Source: Rhodospirillaceae bacterium
GTDB taxonomy: Bacteria > Pseudomonadota > Alphaproteobacteria > UBA6615
Assembly: GCA_018667335.1 (NCBI GenBank)
Contig: JABIVD010000022.1
Span: forward strand, 1 to 64,000
Direction: 5' to 3'
DNA length: 64,000 nt
In this document: piece by piece, positions 53,637 to 62,567 of the stretch
Layout: each line of letters starts with the position of its first letter
Numbering within the stretch: the first letter of the stretch is position 1
Program-made: the position numbers and the translations under genes
The notes under the pieces: model-generated
Told to the model about the DNA's origin: nothing
Database searches by the model: none
What the model saw: the letters and a program-made list of their open reading frames with translations, nothing else

Positions 53637-54176
53637 ATGGACATCAACAATCTTTCGGTTACGGAAATGAATGCCTTCGTGGCGCGGTTTTCCGATCTCA
53701 CGGGTTCCGACGAGGCGTTCGTCGACAGCCGTCTCCCGGGGCATAAGCGCTTCAAGATCAACATCGTCGGCATGGGCGTGGTCGAGGCCACCGACAAGCC
53801 GGAGCTCGCCCCGAATATTCCGCTCCCTGCCAAGGGTTTCAACCTCGGCATGATCCAGGCCGAAACCGGCAACGGCGCCGCCCTGCATTCCCACGAGACC
53901 GAAGAAGTCTTCATGCCCCTGATCGGGCCGTGGGAGGTCTATTGGTCGACCGACGAAGGGGACAAGTCGATCACGCTGGAGCCGTTTGATTCGATCAGCG
54001 TGCCCATGGGGGTCTATCGCGGCTTCCGCCATGTCGGGGAGGGCACCGGGACGCTCCTGACGATCATCGGCGGCCCGGAGGCCGGTCGGGTCGAATGGCA
54101 TCCCACCATCACCGACGCCGCCTCCGAGACCGGACTCGCACGCGATGCTGCGGGTGAGTTGAAGGTCTCGGCATGA
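53637..54176 (+). CDS. Cupin-domain protein of the transporter operon
   Basis: 179 residues with one cupin barrel. GNGAALHSHETEEVFMPLIG is the first metal-binding cupin motif (His, His, Glu), followed by the second motif around FDSISVPMGVYRGFRHVG. The first 60 residues have no clear domain. Such cupins can be dioxygenases, isomerases or sugar-lactone-like enzymes. The ATG overlaps nothing upstream but its stop overlaps the SDR gene by four bases. Confidence 0.88.
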   Translation: MDINNLSVTEMNAFVARFSDLTGSDEAFVDSRLPGHKRFKINIVGMGVVEATDKPELAPNIPLPAKGFNLGMIQAETGNGAALHSHETEEVFMPLIGPWEVYWSTDEGDKSITLEPFDSISVPMGVYRGFRHVGEGTGTLLTIIGGPEAGRVEWHPTITDAASETGLARDAAGELKVSA

Positions 54177-54910
54177 GCAAGGCGCTGGTCACCGGTGCAT
54201 CCACCGGCCTGGGGCGCGAGATCGCACTCACCCTGGCACGCGCCGGCTATGACGTGGCGCTGGCGGATCGTGAGATCGGGCTCCTCGACGAGGTGATGAA
54301 CCACCCGGACCTGTCCGGCGTGACAGCGATACCCGTCGAAATCGAACTCCTGTCCGAAGCCAGCATCCGCGAGGGCGTCGCGGGCGCGATTGACGGCCTC
54401 GGCGGGCTCGACACGTTGGTCAACAATGCCGGCCGCACGCTGCTTCAGAAGGTGGTGGATGTCACATGGGACGAGTGGGACTCGGTCATGGGCATCAATC
54501 TCAAGGGTGGCTATTTCGCGGCTGCGCGGCTGGCCGAACACTGCATTGGCGAGGGAAAAGCCGGGTCGGTGATCAATATCGCATCCACCCATGGCCTGAC
54601 TGGACTGGCGGGGCGCTCGGTCTATGGGATCTCGAAGGGTGGCCTGATCCAGATGGCGCGTATGCTGGCCATCGAATGGGCCGAGGCAGGCATCCGGGTG
54701 AATGTCGTCGCACCGGGGACCGTGTTGACGGAATCCCGCCAGAAACTCCTGGAAGACCCCGACTTACGTGCCCGCATGCAAGCCCGCATCCCGACCGGGC
54801 AATTCCCGCAGGCACAGGAAATCGCCGACGCCGTGCTATTTCTCGCGAGCGCCGGCCCATCGCTCACGGGCCAGGTTATTGCCGTCGATGGCGGGCTGAC
54901 CGCCGAATAG
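54173..54910 (+). CDS. Short-chain dehydrogenase/reductase (SDR)
   Basis: 245 residues. NAD(P) site VTGASTGLGREIALTLA, NNAG motif in LVNNAGRTLLQKVV, catalytic Ser in INIASTHGL and the YxxxK pair in SVYGISKGG. C-terminal ESRQKLLEDPDLRARMQARI fits the substrate-binding lid. Position: last gene of the operon that starts with the ABC transporter. Its stop faces the cyclase-family gene 12 bases away. Confidence 0.93.
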   Translation: MSKALVTGASTGLGREIALTLARAGYDVALADREIGLLDEVMNHPDLSGVTAIPVEIELLSEASIREGVAGAIDGLGGLDTLVNNAGRTLLQKVVDVTWDEWDSVMGINLKGGYFAAARLAEHCIGEGKAGSVINIASTHGLTGLAGRSVYGISKGGLIQMARMLAIEWAEAGIRVNVVAPGTVLTESRQKLLEDPDLRARMQARIPTGQFPQAQEIADAVLFLASAGPSLTGQVIAVDGGLTAE

Positions 54911-54922
54911 GACTATTCGTTG

Positions 54923-55618
54923 CTATTTTTCGCCCAACACGGCGACCGCGCGGATGGGGCTGCCCGTCCCGCCGCGAATCTTTAGCGGAAATCCGATAAA
55001 CCGGAAACGGCCCTTGCCGACGACCTTGTCGAGGTTGGTGAGCCCTTCCATATGGGTGAAGCCCATATCCCTGCACACCAGATGCACCTCGAAATTGTCC
55101 TTGCCCGGGCGACCAGGGCTCACAGCCTCGACCCCGAACATGACGATCCCCTTGGCACCCAGCCATTCGGCGGACTCCTTGGTCAGGCCCGGGAAATCCG
55201 TGAGGAATTCCGGGGTGCCGAAGGTGCGGTCGTAGTGGGCCATGTAGAGGAACACCGTATCGCGCGGCTGGATTTCCACGCCGGCTGCCTTCTCGGCGGC
55301 CTCGAGCTCTTCCACGGTAATTCGGCTCTTGAGTTCCTTATGCGACAGGTCGAGGCAGACGGCCTCGGTGTAGAAATCCTCAAGCGGCATCTGGTCGACC
55401 GACAGCGCATTCGGGTCGGCGTCGAAATGCACCGGGGCGTCCACATGGCTGCCGGTGTGCTCGCCGAAGGACATGAACTTCGACGCGATCGAGAACCGGA
55501 CCCCCTCGGCCACGCGTTCGGTCTCATGGGTGTTCCAGTCGGTGATCACCGCGGGCGGATGGTTTGCCAGCGTCGGACACTTGTGGAAAATTTCGCCGCT
55601 TAGGTCGATCAGTTGCAT
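54923..55618 (-). CDS. Cyclase family protein (kynurenine formamidase-like hydrolase)
   Basis: 231 residues of the cyclase superfamily, metal-dependent hydrolases that include bacterial kynurenine formamidase and isatin hydrolase. The metal motif HxxxHxDxPxHF is complete in GEHTGSHVDAPVHFDADPN. Also typical are MAHYDRTFGTPEFLTDFPGL and GVEAVSPGRPGKDNFEVHL. No signal peptide. It faces the SDR operon and may act on the same substrate family. The exact reaction is unknown. Confidence 0.9.
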   Translation of the reverse strand: MQLIDLSGEIFHKCPTLANHPPAVITDWNTHETERVAEGVRFSIASKFMSFGEHTGSHVDAPVHFDADPNALSVDQMPLEDFYTEAVCLDLSHKELKSRITVEELEAAEKAAGVEIQPRDTVFLYMAHYDRTFGTPEFLTDFPGLTKESAEWLGAKGIVMFGVEAVSPGRPGKDNFEVHLVCRDMGFTHMEGLTNLDKVVGKGRFRFIGFPLKIRGGTGSPIRAVAVLGEK

Positions 55619-55670
55619 GTGTAGTTACTCCCCCAAATAAGCCGCCGGTGTTTATCCGTTACGGGTGAAA

Positions 55671-56114
55671 TCAGTTTTCGTTTTCGTAGGATTCGACGCC
55701 GCCGAGATCGGACAGATCCTCCTCGCGGCCGCGCAGTTCGATGGTGTTGCGATCGGGATCGCGCAGGAAGACGGAAACATGGCCGCCGCGCCCGAATTTT
55801 ACGGGCCCTTGCGTGATCTCGATGTTGTTTTCGTTTAGCAAGCGAATGCACCCGGCGATGGTGTCGACCCGGAACGCCACATGGGTGAACCCCGGATATT
55901 TTGTGTCCACATCCATCAGGATGTTGTCGCCGCCATTGTCGTCGCTGGCGTTGAACACGAGGTTGAGCTCGACCCCGTCATCGTTCTCGACTACGGCCAC
56001 GGGGTCGTTGTCTGCCTTGTGGATCACCTTGAAGCCGAACAGCTCGTAGAACGCCATGGCGCGGTCCAGGTCCGCGACACGGATGCCGATATGATCGATG
56101 GTTTCGATTTTCAT
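55671..56114 (-). CDS. VOC family protein (glyoxalase/dioxygenase fold)
   Basis: 147 residues with two beta-alpha-beta-beta-beta modules. Metal-site regions are IDHIGIRVADLDRAMAFYE (first His), GFTHVAFRVDTIAG (second His) and DPDRNTIELRG (Glu). It resembles lactoylglutathione-lyase-like and extradiol-like VOC proteins. It lies 52 bases upstream of the cyclase gene on the same strand, so both probably share a transcript in the catabolic island. Confidence 0.9.
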   Translation of the reverse strand: MKIETIDHIGIRVADLDRAMAFYELFGFKVIHKADNDPVAVVENDDGVELNLVFNASDDNGGDNILMDVDTKYPGFTHVAFRVDTIAGCIRLLNENNIEITQGPVKFGRGGHVSVFLRDPDRNTIELRGREEDLSDLGGVESYENEN

Positions 56115-56216
56115 GCTGTGCGGTCTCCGGTTTGTCTTGGGTTCTGATTGTAGTCGCGTGGTCCCGGCAGGCCAATGACCGCATAGCCGCGTTGTATTGG
56201 CCGGGTCCGTTCGGGG

Positions 56217-57143
56217 CTAGGCAAACACCGCCAGCATCGCCGGCACCGTGAACACCGCGAGCAATGTCTGGGTCGTCAGGATGCCCGCCATCAGCTCATG
56301 ATCGCCGCCCATCTGACGGGCCAGCACGTAGGACGTGATCGCGGTGGGCTGGCTGTGGAACAGCACCAGCATGGCCAACACCGAGGCCTCGAGGCCGAGC
56401 AGCGTCCCGAGCCCGACGGCGACCGCCGGCAGGATCAGGAGCTTGCCGAGACTGGCGACGAATATTCCGGGCAGATGCACGCCGACCGAGGCCAGGCGCA
56501 GTCCGGCACCCGCCGTCAGCAGCGCCAACGGCAGTCCCGCGGCGGCCAGCAGGGCGAAAGTGGAATCCACGATCTGCGGCACCGGCACCGTGGTCAGATT
56601 CACGGCGATCCCGACCAACGTGGCGACGATGAACGGGTTGGTGGCGAGCCGTTTGAACAGGGCGCCGAGATCGGCCTGCCCGTCGCGGCCCCAGCGGGCC
56701 AGTACCAGCACGGCGAAGATATTGGCGGTCACCGTGAAGAAGGCAACGGCGATGATTACCAGTGCGGCCCCGTCCGCCGGCAAAAGCACAGGTGCTGCGG
56801 CCAGCGTGATGAAGAAGTTGGCCCGGATCGAACCCTGGAACACGGACGTGAAACCGGCGTCGCCCTCCACCAGGATTCTGGAGAGCAGCGGGCGCAGCGC
56901 CAACAGGGCCAGGGCGACAATGACAACCGCGCCCAGCAACGCGATGACCATGCGCGAGAAGGGCAGGGAGGCGAGGTCGGCGTTGTACAAATCGTGGATG
57001 ACCAACGCCGGGATCAGCACGAAGTAGGCCAGTTTCTCGGCCGGCCGCCACATGGTCTCGTCGCGCAGCCAAAGCGCCTTCAGGGCCCAGCCGATGGCGA
57101 TGAGCAGGAAGATAGGCGCAAGCGCGAGAAAGGTTTCAAGCAT
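56217..57143 (-). CDS. AEC family transporter (auxin-efflux-carrier type)
   Basis: 308 residues, ten predicted membrane helices. Family features: LAPIFLLIAIGWALKALWL at the start; the conserved proline-containing break of helix 4/5 near SIRANFFITLAAAPVLLPAD; end region LEASVLAMLVLFHSQPTAIT. AEC proteins move organic acids such as malonate or malate, or auxin-like compounds. It lies 38 bases after aapP, on the same strand; whether they share a transcript is not known. Confidence 0.88.
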   Translation of the reverse strand: MLETFLALAPIFLLIAIGWALKALWLRDETMWRPAEKLAYFVLIPALVIHDLYNADLASLPFSRMVIALLGAVVIVALALLALRPLLSRILVEGDAGFTSVFQGSIRANFFITLAAAPVLLPADGAALVIIAVAFFTVTANIFAVLVLARWGRDGQADLGALFKRLATNPFIVATLVGIAVNLTTVPVPQIVDSTFALLAAAGLPLALLTAGAGLRLASVGVHLPGIFVASLGKLLILPAVAVGLGTLLGLEASVLAMLVLFHSQPTAITSYVLARQMGGDHELMAGILTTQTLLAVFTVPAMLAVFA

Positions 57144-57181
57144 GATTCAGCCGATGGTGCCGGGTCGGGCTGACGCGGGCG

Positions 57182-57949
<768 letters not shown>

Positions 57950-57961
57950 GGATATCTCCCG

Positions 57962-59068
57962 TCAGCGACGGTCGGTGTCGAGTTTGCGTTCCAGGCGCAT
58001 CGAATATCGCGACATGGAGAAGCAAACGGCGAAGAAGAAGAGGGCGACGACGACATAGGTCTCGGATGACAGGCCGAGCCAGTCGGGGTTGGAAACCATG
58101 GCATTGGCGATGCCGAGGATGTCGAACAGGCCGATCACGATCACCAGGGTGGTGTCCTTGAAAAGGCCGATGAAGGTGTTGACGATGCCGGGGATCGAGA
58201 TCTTCAGCGCCTGGGGCAGAATAATCAGGCGCATCGACTTCCAGTAACTCAGTCCCATGGCCTGGGCGGCTTCATACTGTCCCTGGGGAATGGCCTGCAG
58301 GCCGCCACGGATGACTTCGGCCATATAGGCCGACGCGAAGGCCGTCACCATCACGATCACGCGGATCACCGAATCCAGCGCCACGTCGGGCGGCAGGAAG
58401 ATCGGCAGGATGATGTTCGAAACGAACAGCAGGGTGATCAGGGGCACGCCGCGCACGACCTCGATGAAGATGATCGAGAACCAGCGGATCAGGGGCAGAC
58501 GGGACTGGCGGCCCAGGGCGAGCACGATGCCGACGGGCAGGGACAAGACGATGCCGGCCAGGCCGACCACGAGGTTGAGGCTGAAACCACCGAGCTTGTC
58601 CGTGCTCACCGGCTCCAGGAAGAAACCGCCGACCAGCAGGTATGAGACGATGAACGGGTAGGCGACGGAGAACCAGCGCAGGTAGCGCTCGCCCGGGACA
58701 TTGTCCATCAACCAGGGTGCGAGTGCGGGAAACAGCAGGAAGAAGGCGAGATTGACCCGCCAGGTCTCGGCCTGCGGGTAGAAGCCATAGAGGAACTGCC
58801 CCATCCGCTGATCGAGCCAGGCCCAGCACGCACCATGGCCGTCGCAGGCAAAGCGGTCATCGCCGACGAGTTGCCCCGAAAATATCGCCCAGTCGATGAA
58901 GGACGGGATCGAGAGCCAGAGAACATAGATCGCGAGCAGGGTCAGGATTGTGTTGGGTATGTTCGAGAACAGGTTCGCGCGCAGCCAGCCGACCAGGCCG
59001 CGGCTGCTCACCGGCGCGGCGCGCTGCGCGATCATGTCGTCTTTGGTGCGGAAGAAGGAATCCGACAT
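57962..59068 (-). CDS. aapM: General L-amino-acid ABC transporter, permease AapM
   Basis: 368 residues, longer than normal amino-acid permeases because of an N-terminal extension with two helices and a large loop (about 30-140), as in AapM. The permease core has the EAA-type motif QYEAAQAMGLSYWKSMRLII and LPQALKISIPGIVNTFI. Start: the ATG at 59068 shares a base with the aapQ stop (TGATG); a GTG at 59071 is the other option. Role: membrane channel with AapQ. Confidence 0.93.
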   Translation of the reverse strand: MSDSFFRTKDDMIAQRAAPVSSRGLVGWLRANLFSNIPNTILTLLAIYVLWLSIPSFIDWAIFSGQLVGDDRFACDGHGACWAWLDQRMGQFLYGFYPQAETWRVNLAFFLLFPALAPWLMDNVPGERYLRWFSVAYPFIVSYLLVGGFFLEPVSTDKLGGFSLNLVVGLAGIVLSLPVGIVLALGRQSRLPLIRWFSIIFIEVVRGVPLITLLFVSNIILPIFLPPDVALDSVIRVIVMVTAFASAYMAEVIRGGLQAIPQGQYEAAQAMGLSYWKSMRLIILPQALKISIPGIVNTFIGLFKDTTLVIVIGLFDILGIANAMVSNPDWLGLSSETYVVVALFFFAVCFSMSRYSMRLERKLDTDRR

Positions 59069-60258
59069 CACCGCTCCACCAGGCGAATGCGCTTGTTGTA
59101 CCAGTTCATAAAGGCCGAGGTGGCGAGGCTCAGGCTCAGATAGACCACCATCCAGATGGCGACCACTTCGAGCGAGCGCCCGGCCTGGTTAAGAATCGAG
59201 CCGCCAATCGAAACCAGATCCTGAAATCCGATCACGATGGCCAGGGACGAGTTCTTGGTCAGGTTGAGATACTGGCTGGTGAGCGGCGGAATAATCACAC
59301 GCAGCGCCTGCGGCAGGATGATCTTGCGCATCGTCAGGTTGGGGCGCAGGCCCAGCGCGAACGCGGCCTCGCTCTGCCCACGCGTGACCGAGAGGATGCC
59401 CGATCGCACGATCTCCGAGATGAAGGCCCCGGTGTAGGTCGATAGGGCAAACCACAGCGCGATCAGTTCCGGCGTGATGTTGATGCCGCCGCTGAAGTTA
59501 AACCGGGTGCGATGGGGGATGTCCCAGTCGAGGGGTTGGCCCAGTGCCAGATAGACCAGCACCGGGAAAACGACAATCAGGCCGAGGCCGCACCAGCCCG
59601 CAGGGAATGTCTGCCCGGTTTGCTCCTGGCGCTTGCGGGCCCAGCGGCTGACGAAGAAGGCTGCGATCACGCCGAGGACAAGGGCGACGAAGACCCATCC
59701 GATTCCGGGTTCCAGGATGGGGCCGGGTATCCGGATGCCGCGATTGTTCAGGAACGCGGCGTCGCCGATAGACAGGCTGTCGCGAACCTTCGGGAGGCCC
59801 GTGAAGAGCGCCCACCAGAAAATGATCTGGAGCAGCACCGGCACGTTGCGAGTGAATTCCACGTAGGACGTCACGAGCCGGCTGACCAGCCAGTTGTCAG
59901 AAAGGCGTAGCACGCCGGCCGTGAAGCCGATGACGGTGGCCGTCACAATCCCCGCGGCCGAGACCATCAGCGTGTTCAGGAGGCCGACCAGAAGCGCGCG
60001 CGCAAATGATGACTGCGAGTTGTACTCGATCAGGGGTTGGTTGATGTCGAAGAAGGCGGGGTCCGAGAGGAACCCGAAACCGGATGCGAGCCCGGCGCGT
60101 TGCATGTTGTCGATGGTGTTCGAGGCGATGTAGGCGATGAAACCCAGGACGCTGACCAGGACAAGCACCTGAAGCAGGATGCCGCGACCGCGTTCGTCAC
60201 GCCACAGGCGCAGCAGGCTGAAACGGCCGGAAATTTCGTTCGCGTTCAGGTCTGCCAA
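59068..60258 (-). CDS. aapQ: General L-amino-acid ABC transporter, permease AapQ
   Basis: 396 residues. A large extra loop splits the usual polar-amino-acid permease domain, which is typical of AapQ. Core motifs are YVEFTRNVPVLLQIIFWWA, SEAAFALGLRPNLTMRKIIL and LPQALRVIIPPLTSQYLNL. The start appears to be TTG at 60258 (MADLNANEISGRFS); I found no in-frame ATG nearby. It is separated from aapJ by an intrinsic terminator, which probably keeps permease levels below those of the binding protein. Confidence 0.92.
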   Translation of the reverse strand: MADLNANEISGRFSLLRLWRDERGRGILLQVLVLVSVLGFIAYIASNTIDNMQRAGLASGFGFLSDPAFFDINQPLIEYNSQSSFARALLVGLLNTLMVSAAGIVTATVIGFTAGVLRLSDNWLVSRLVTSYVEFTRNVPVLLQIIFWWALFTGLPKVRDSLSIGDAAFLNNRGIRIPGPILEPGIGWVFVALVLGVIAAFFVSRWARKRQEQTGQTFPAGWCGLGLIVVFPVLVYLALGQPLDWDIPHRTRFNFSGGINITPELIALWFALSTYTGAFISEIVRSGILSVTRGQSEAAFALGLRPNLTMRKIILPQALRVIIPPLTSQYLNLTKNSSLAIVIGFQDLVSIGGSILNQAGRSLEVVAIWMVVYLSLSLATSAFMNWYNKRIRLVER

Positions 60259-60286
60259 AATGGATGGCCGCTCTGCATTGGGTGGG

Positions 60287-60324
60287 AAAAAACGAAGGCC
60301 CGCGGAGGATGATCTCCGCGGGCC
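60287..60324 (-). terminator. Intrinsic terminator between aapJ and aapQ
   Basis: On the minus strand, a perfect 11-base stem GGCCCGCGGAG / CTCCGCGGGCC with a short loop is followed by TTCG and six T. It lies 12 bases after the aapJ stop, inside the aap operon. Partial termination here would give excess AapJ. Confidence 0.85.
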
Positions 60325-60336
60325 TGTCGAATTTAC

Positions 60337-61368
60337 CTACCGCATCGGCGGGGCGTAGAGGATGCCGCCGTCGCTCCAGAGCGCGTTCAGGCCGCGCTCA
60401 AGGGCGAGAGCAGTGTCCGGTCCGAGGTAACGCTCGAAAATCTCGCTGTAGTTGCCTTCAGCCTTGATGGCGTTCACGGCCCAGTCCTTGGACAGGCCCA
60501 GCTGTTCAGCCAGCGAGCCTTCGGATCCGAGCATCCGGTTGATTTCCGGATTGTCGGAACCCTTCGCCAGTGCATCGACATTGGCCGAGGTGACGCCGAG
60601 CTCTTCGGCATTGATCAGCGCATTCAGGGTCCAGCGTGCGATGTCGGCCCACTGGTCGTCACCATGACGCACGAGCGGTCCGAGCGGCTCTTTGGAAATG
60701 ATCTCCGGGAAGATCATGTGCGCCTTCGGGTTGGGGAAGGTCGAGCGCGTGGCCGCGAGGCCCGAGGCATCTGTCGTGTAGGCGTCGCAACGCTCGGCCT
60801 CATAGGCCTTGCGGGCTTCCTCGTTGGTCTCGATCGGCACAGGCTCATATTCAATTTTGTTGACCCGGAAGAAGTCGGCCAGGTTGAGCTGGGTCGTGGT
60901 GCCGGTCTGGATGCAGATCGAGGCGCCATCGAGCTCATTGAGCTTCTTTGCGCCGAGCGCGGTGCGACCGATAAAACCCTGTCCGTCATAATAATTGACG
61001 CCGACGAACGTGAACTTCAGGTCGACATCGCGCGAGAAGGTCCATGTGGTGTTGCGCGACAGGACATCGATCTCGCCCGAGGTCAGGGCCGGGAAACGGT
61101 TCTTGCCCGTCAGGTTGACGAATTTGACCTTGTCGCCATCGCCGAGCACAGCGCCGGCAAGTGCGCGGCAGTAGGCCACGTCGAAGCCGGTCCAGTTGCC
61201 CTTGTCATCGGTGAACGCAAAGCCGGGAAGGCCTGTGTTGATACCGCATTTGAGCTCTCCGGCGGCACGGACATCGTCCAGCGTCGCCGCGTGTGCGGTG
61301 TTTGCATTGCTGCCGATTGCCATGAGGCCGGCGACAGCAACAACGCCTGTCAGTAGTTTCGCTTTCAT
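60337..61368 (-). CDS. aapJ: General L-amino-acid ABC transporter, substrate-binding protein AapJ
   Basis: 343 residues. Signal peptide covers about 1-27 (LTGVVAVAGLMAIGSNANTA). Mature part is an SBP_bac_3 fold with the AapJ-like blocks GELKCGINTGLPGFAFTDD, GNWTGFDVAYCRALAGAVLG, VLSRNTTWTFSRD and ANVDALAKGSDNPEINRMLG. Start: ATG at 61368, six bases after GGGAGA. First gene of aapJQMP; it is divergent from the phosphatase-like lipoprotein, with a 160-base shared upstream region. Confidence 0.95.
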   Translation of the reverse strand: MKAKLLTGVVAVAGLMAIGSNANTAHAATLDDVRAAGELKCGINTGLPGFAFTDDKGNWTGFDVAYCRALAGAVLGDGDKVKFVNLTGKNRFPALTSGEIDVLSRNTTWTFSRDVDLKFTFVGVNYYDGQGFIGRTALGAKKLNELDGASICIQTGTTTQLNLADFFRVNKIEYEPVPIETNEEARKAYEAERCDAYTTDASGLAATRSTFPNPKAHMIFPEIISKEPLGPLVRHGDDQWADIARWTLNALINAEELGVTSANVDALAKGSDNPEINRMLGSEGSLAEQLGLSKDWAVNAIKAEGNYSEIFERYLGPDTALALERGLNALWSDGGILYAPPMR

Positions 61369-61528
61369 CTTGATTCTCCCTGGTTGGTGTCCGCTGTTGG
61401 GTTTTTCCCAAATGCGCGGTTCGCTCTTTCTTTTTATCTGCCTTGATCTTGCCTGTATCGGGAGCCACCCGACAACAGGGTTATCAAATAAATTGATCTC
61501 CTCCATTCGTCGGAGGCACACTCCCGGA

Positions 61529-62509
61529 ATGCCTGTTTTTCCAGCATTTGTGCAGGGTCCATGGTCTCAGCGTGTGGCCGCAGTCGCGATGTGTCTTGGA
61601 TTGGTTGCCTGTGCGTCACCCCCGCACAACCCCGCGCCCCCCGCCACGAATGTTTCAGGTCCCGTCACGGTCGTGGCGTTTGGTGACATGCCGTACCGCA
61701 CGGCGGATCTTCCGGCCTACGAGGCGTTGCTCCGTGCGATCAGCGCAGAGGCGCCGGATGTCTCCATCAACGTGGGCGACATCAAGGGGGGCGGGCCATG
61801 CGACGAGGCGGTCTATCTGCGCCATCGCAGCCAGATGAACAGCGTGGAAGGACCGCTGGTCTACACCCCTGGTGACAATGAGTGGACGGACTGCCATCGG
61901 TCGGGCTGGGGCGACTACGACCCGCGCGAACGCCTGGCGGTGCTGCGAGAGATGTTCTTTGCAAACCCGGTCAGCCTCGGTCGCGACCCGATTGCACTCG
62001 AGCGCCAGTCTGATGTCTCTCCGGCGCCGAGCGCGCTGGTCGAGAATGCGCGCTGGCGGATCGGTGGCGTGATGTTCGCGACCGCCCATGTGGTGGGCTC
62101 GAACAACGGACGCCGGTCGGGCGACGCCGCGGCGATCGCGGAGTATGAAAGCCGTGATGCGGCTAACAGAGAATGGATCAAGGAACTGTTCGAGTTGGCG
62201 GCGTCCGAACGGTCGACTGCAGTGGTCCTGGCATTCCAGGCCGACCCCTATCTGCTCTTCGGGGTGGGTGGGGGCTTCCATGCGACCGTGGCCGCGATCA
62301 CCGAGGGGGCAATCGCATTCGGCGGCCCTGTGCTCGTGATCCATGGCGACGGCCATGTCTTCACCGTCGACACCCCGTTTCAGGATTCCTTCGGCAATCA
62401 ATTGGAAAAAGTGTGGCGGGTCGAGGTGCCCGGTGCGCTCGATATACGCGCGGTCCGGATCCGGATCGATCCTGGCGCATCGAGAATCTTCGATGTTGTG
62501 ACCTTCTAG
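61529..62509 (+). CDS. Metallophosphatase-like lipoprotein
   Basis: 326 residues. The signal has a lipobox (LGLVACAS), so it should be lipid-anchored outside the inner membrane. The calcineurin-like fold keeps VVAFGDMPYR (metal ligand Asp), SINVGDIKGGG, TPGDNEWTDCHRS with the conserved GDNE-like block, ATAHVVGSNNG and VIHGDGHVF with the terminal GxH ligand. A secreted phosphatase is thus likely; whether it acts on nucleotides, phosphate esters or lipids is unknown. ATG at 61529 has CGGAGG 12 bases ahead. Confidence 0.87.
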   Translation: MPVFPAFVQGPWSQRVAAVAMCLGLVACASPPHNPAPPATNVSGPVTVVAFGDMPYRTADLPAYEALLRAISAEAPDVSINVGDIKGGGPCDEAVYLRHRSQMNSVEGPLVYTPGDNEWTDCHRSGWGDYDPRERLAVLREMFFANPVSLGRDPIALERQSDVSPAPSALVENARWRIGGVMFATAHVVGSNNGRRSGDAAAIAEYESRDAANREWIKELFELAASERSTAVVLAFQADPYLLFGVGGGFHATVAAITEGAIAFGGPVLVIHGDGHVFTVDTPFQDSFGNQLEKVWRVEVPGALDIRAVRIRIDPGASRIFDVVTF

Positions 62510-62567
62510 TTCGGCCATTTGGCCAGCGCGATCGTATGGCTGGCGCGTCCGTCTGGGTCGATTGAGG

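Noticed and set aside
56163-56205. Imperfect stem after the AEC gene as a terminator
   Set aside because: The stem needs a four-base bulge and has no T-run.
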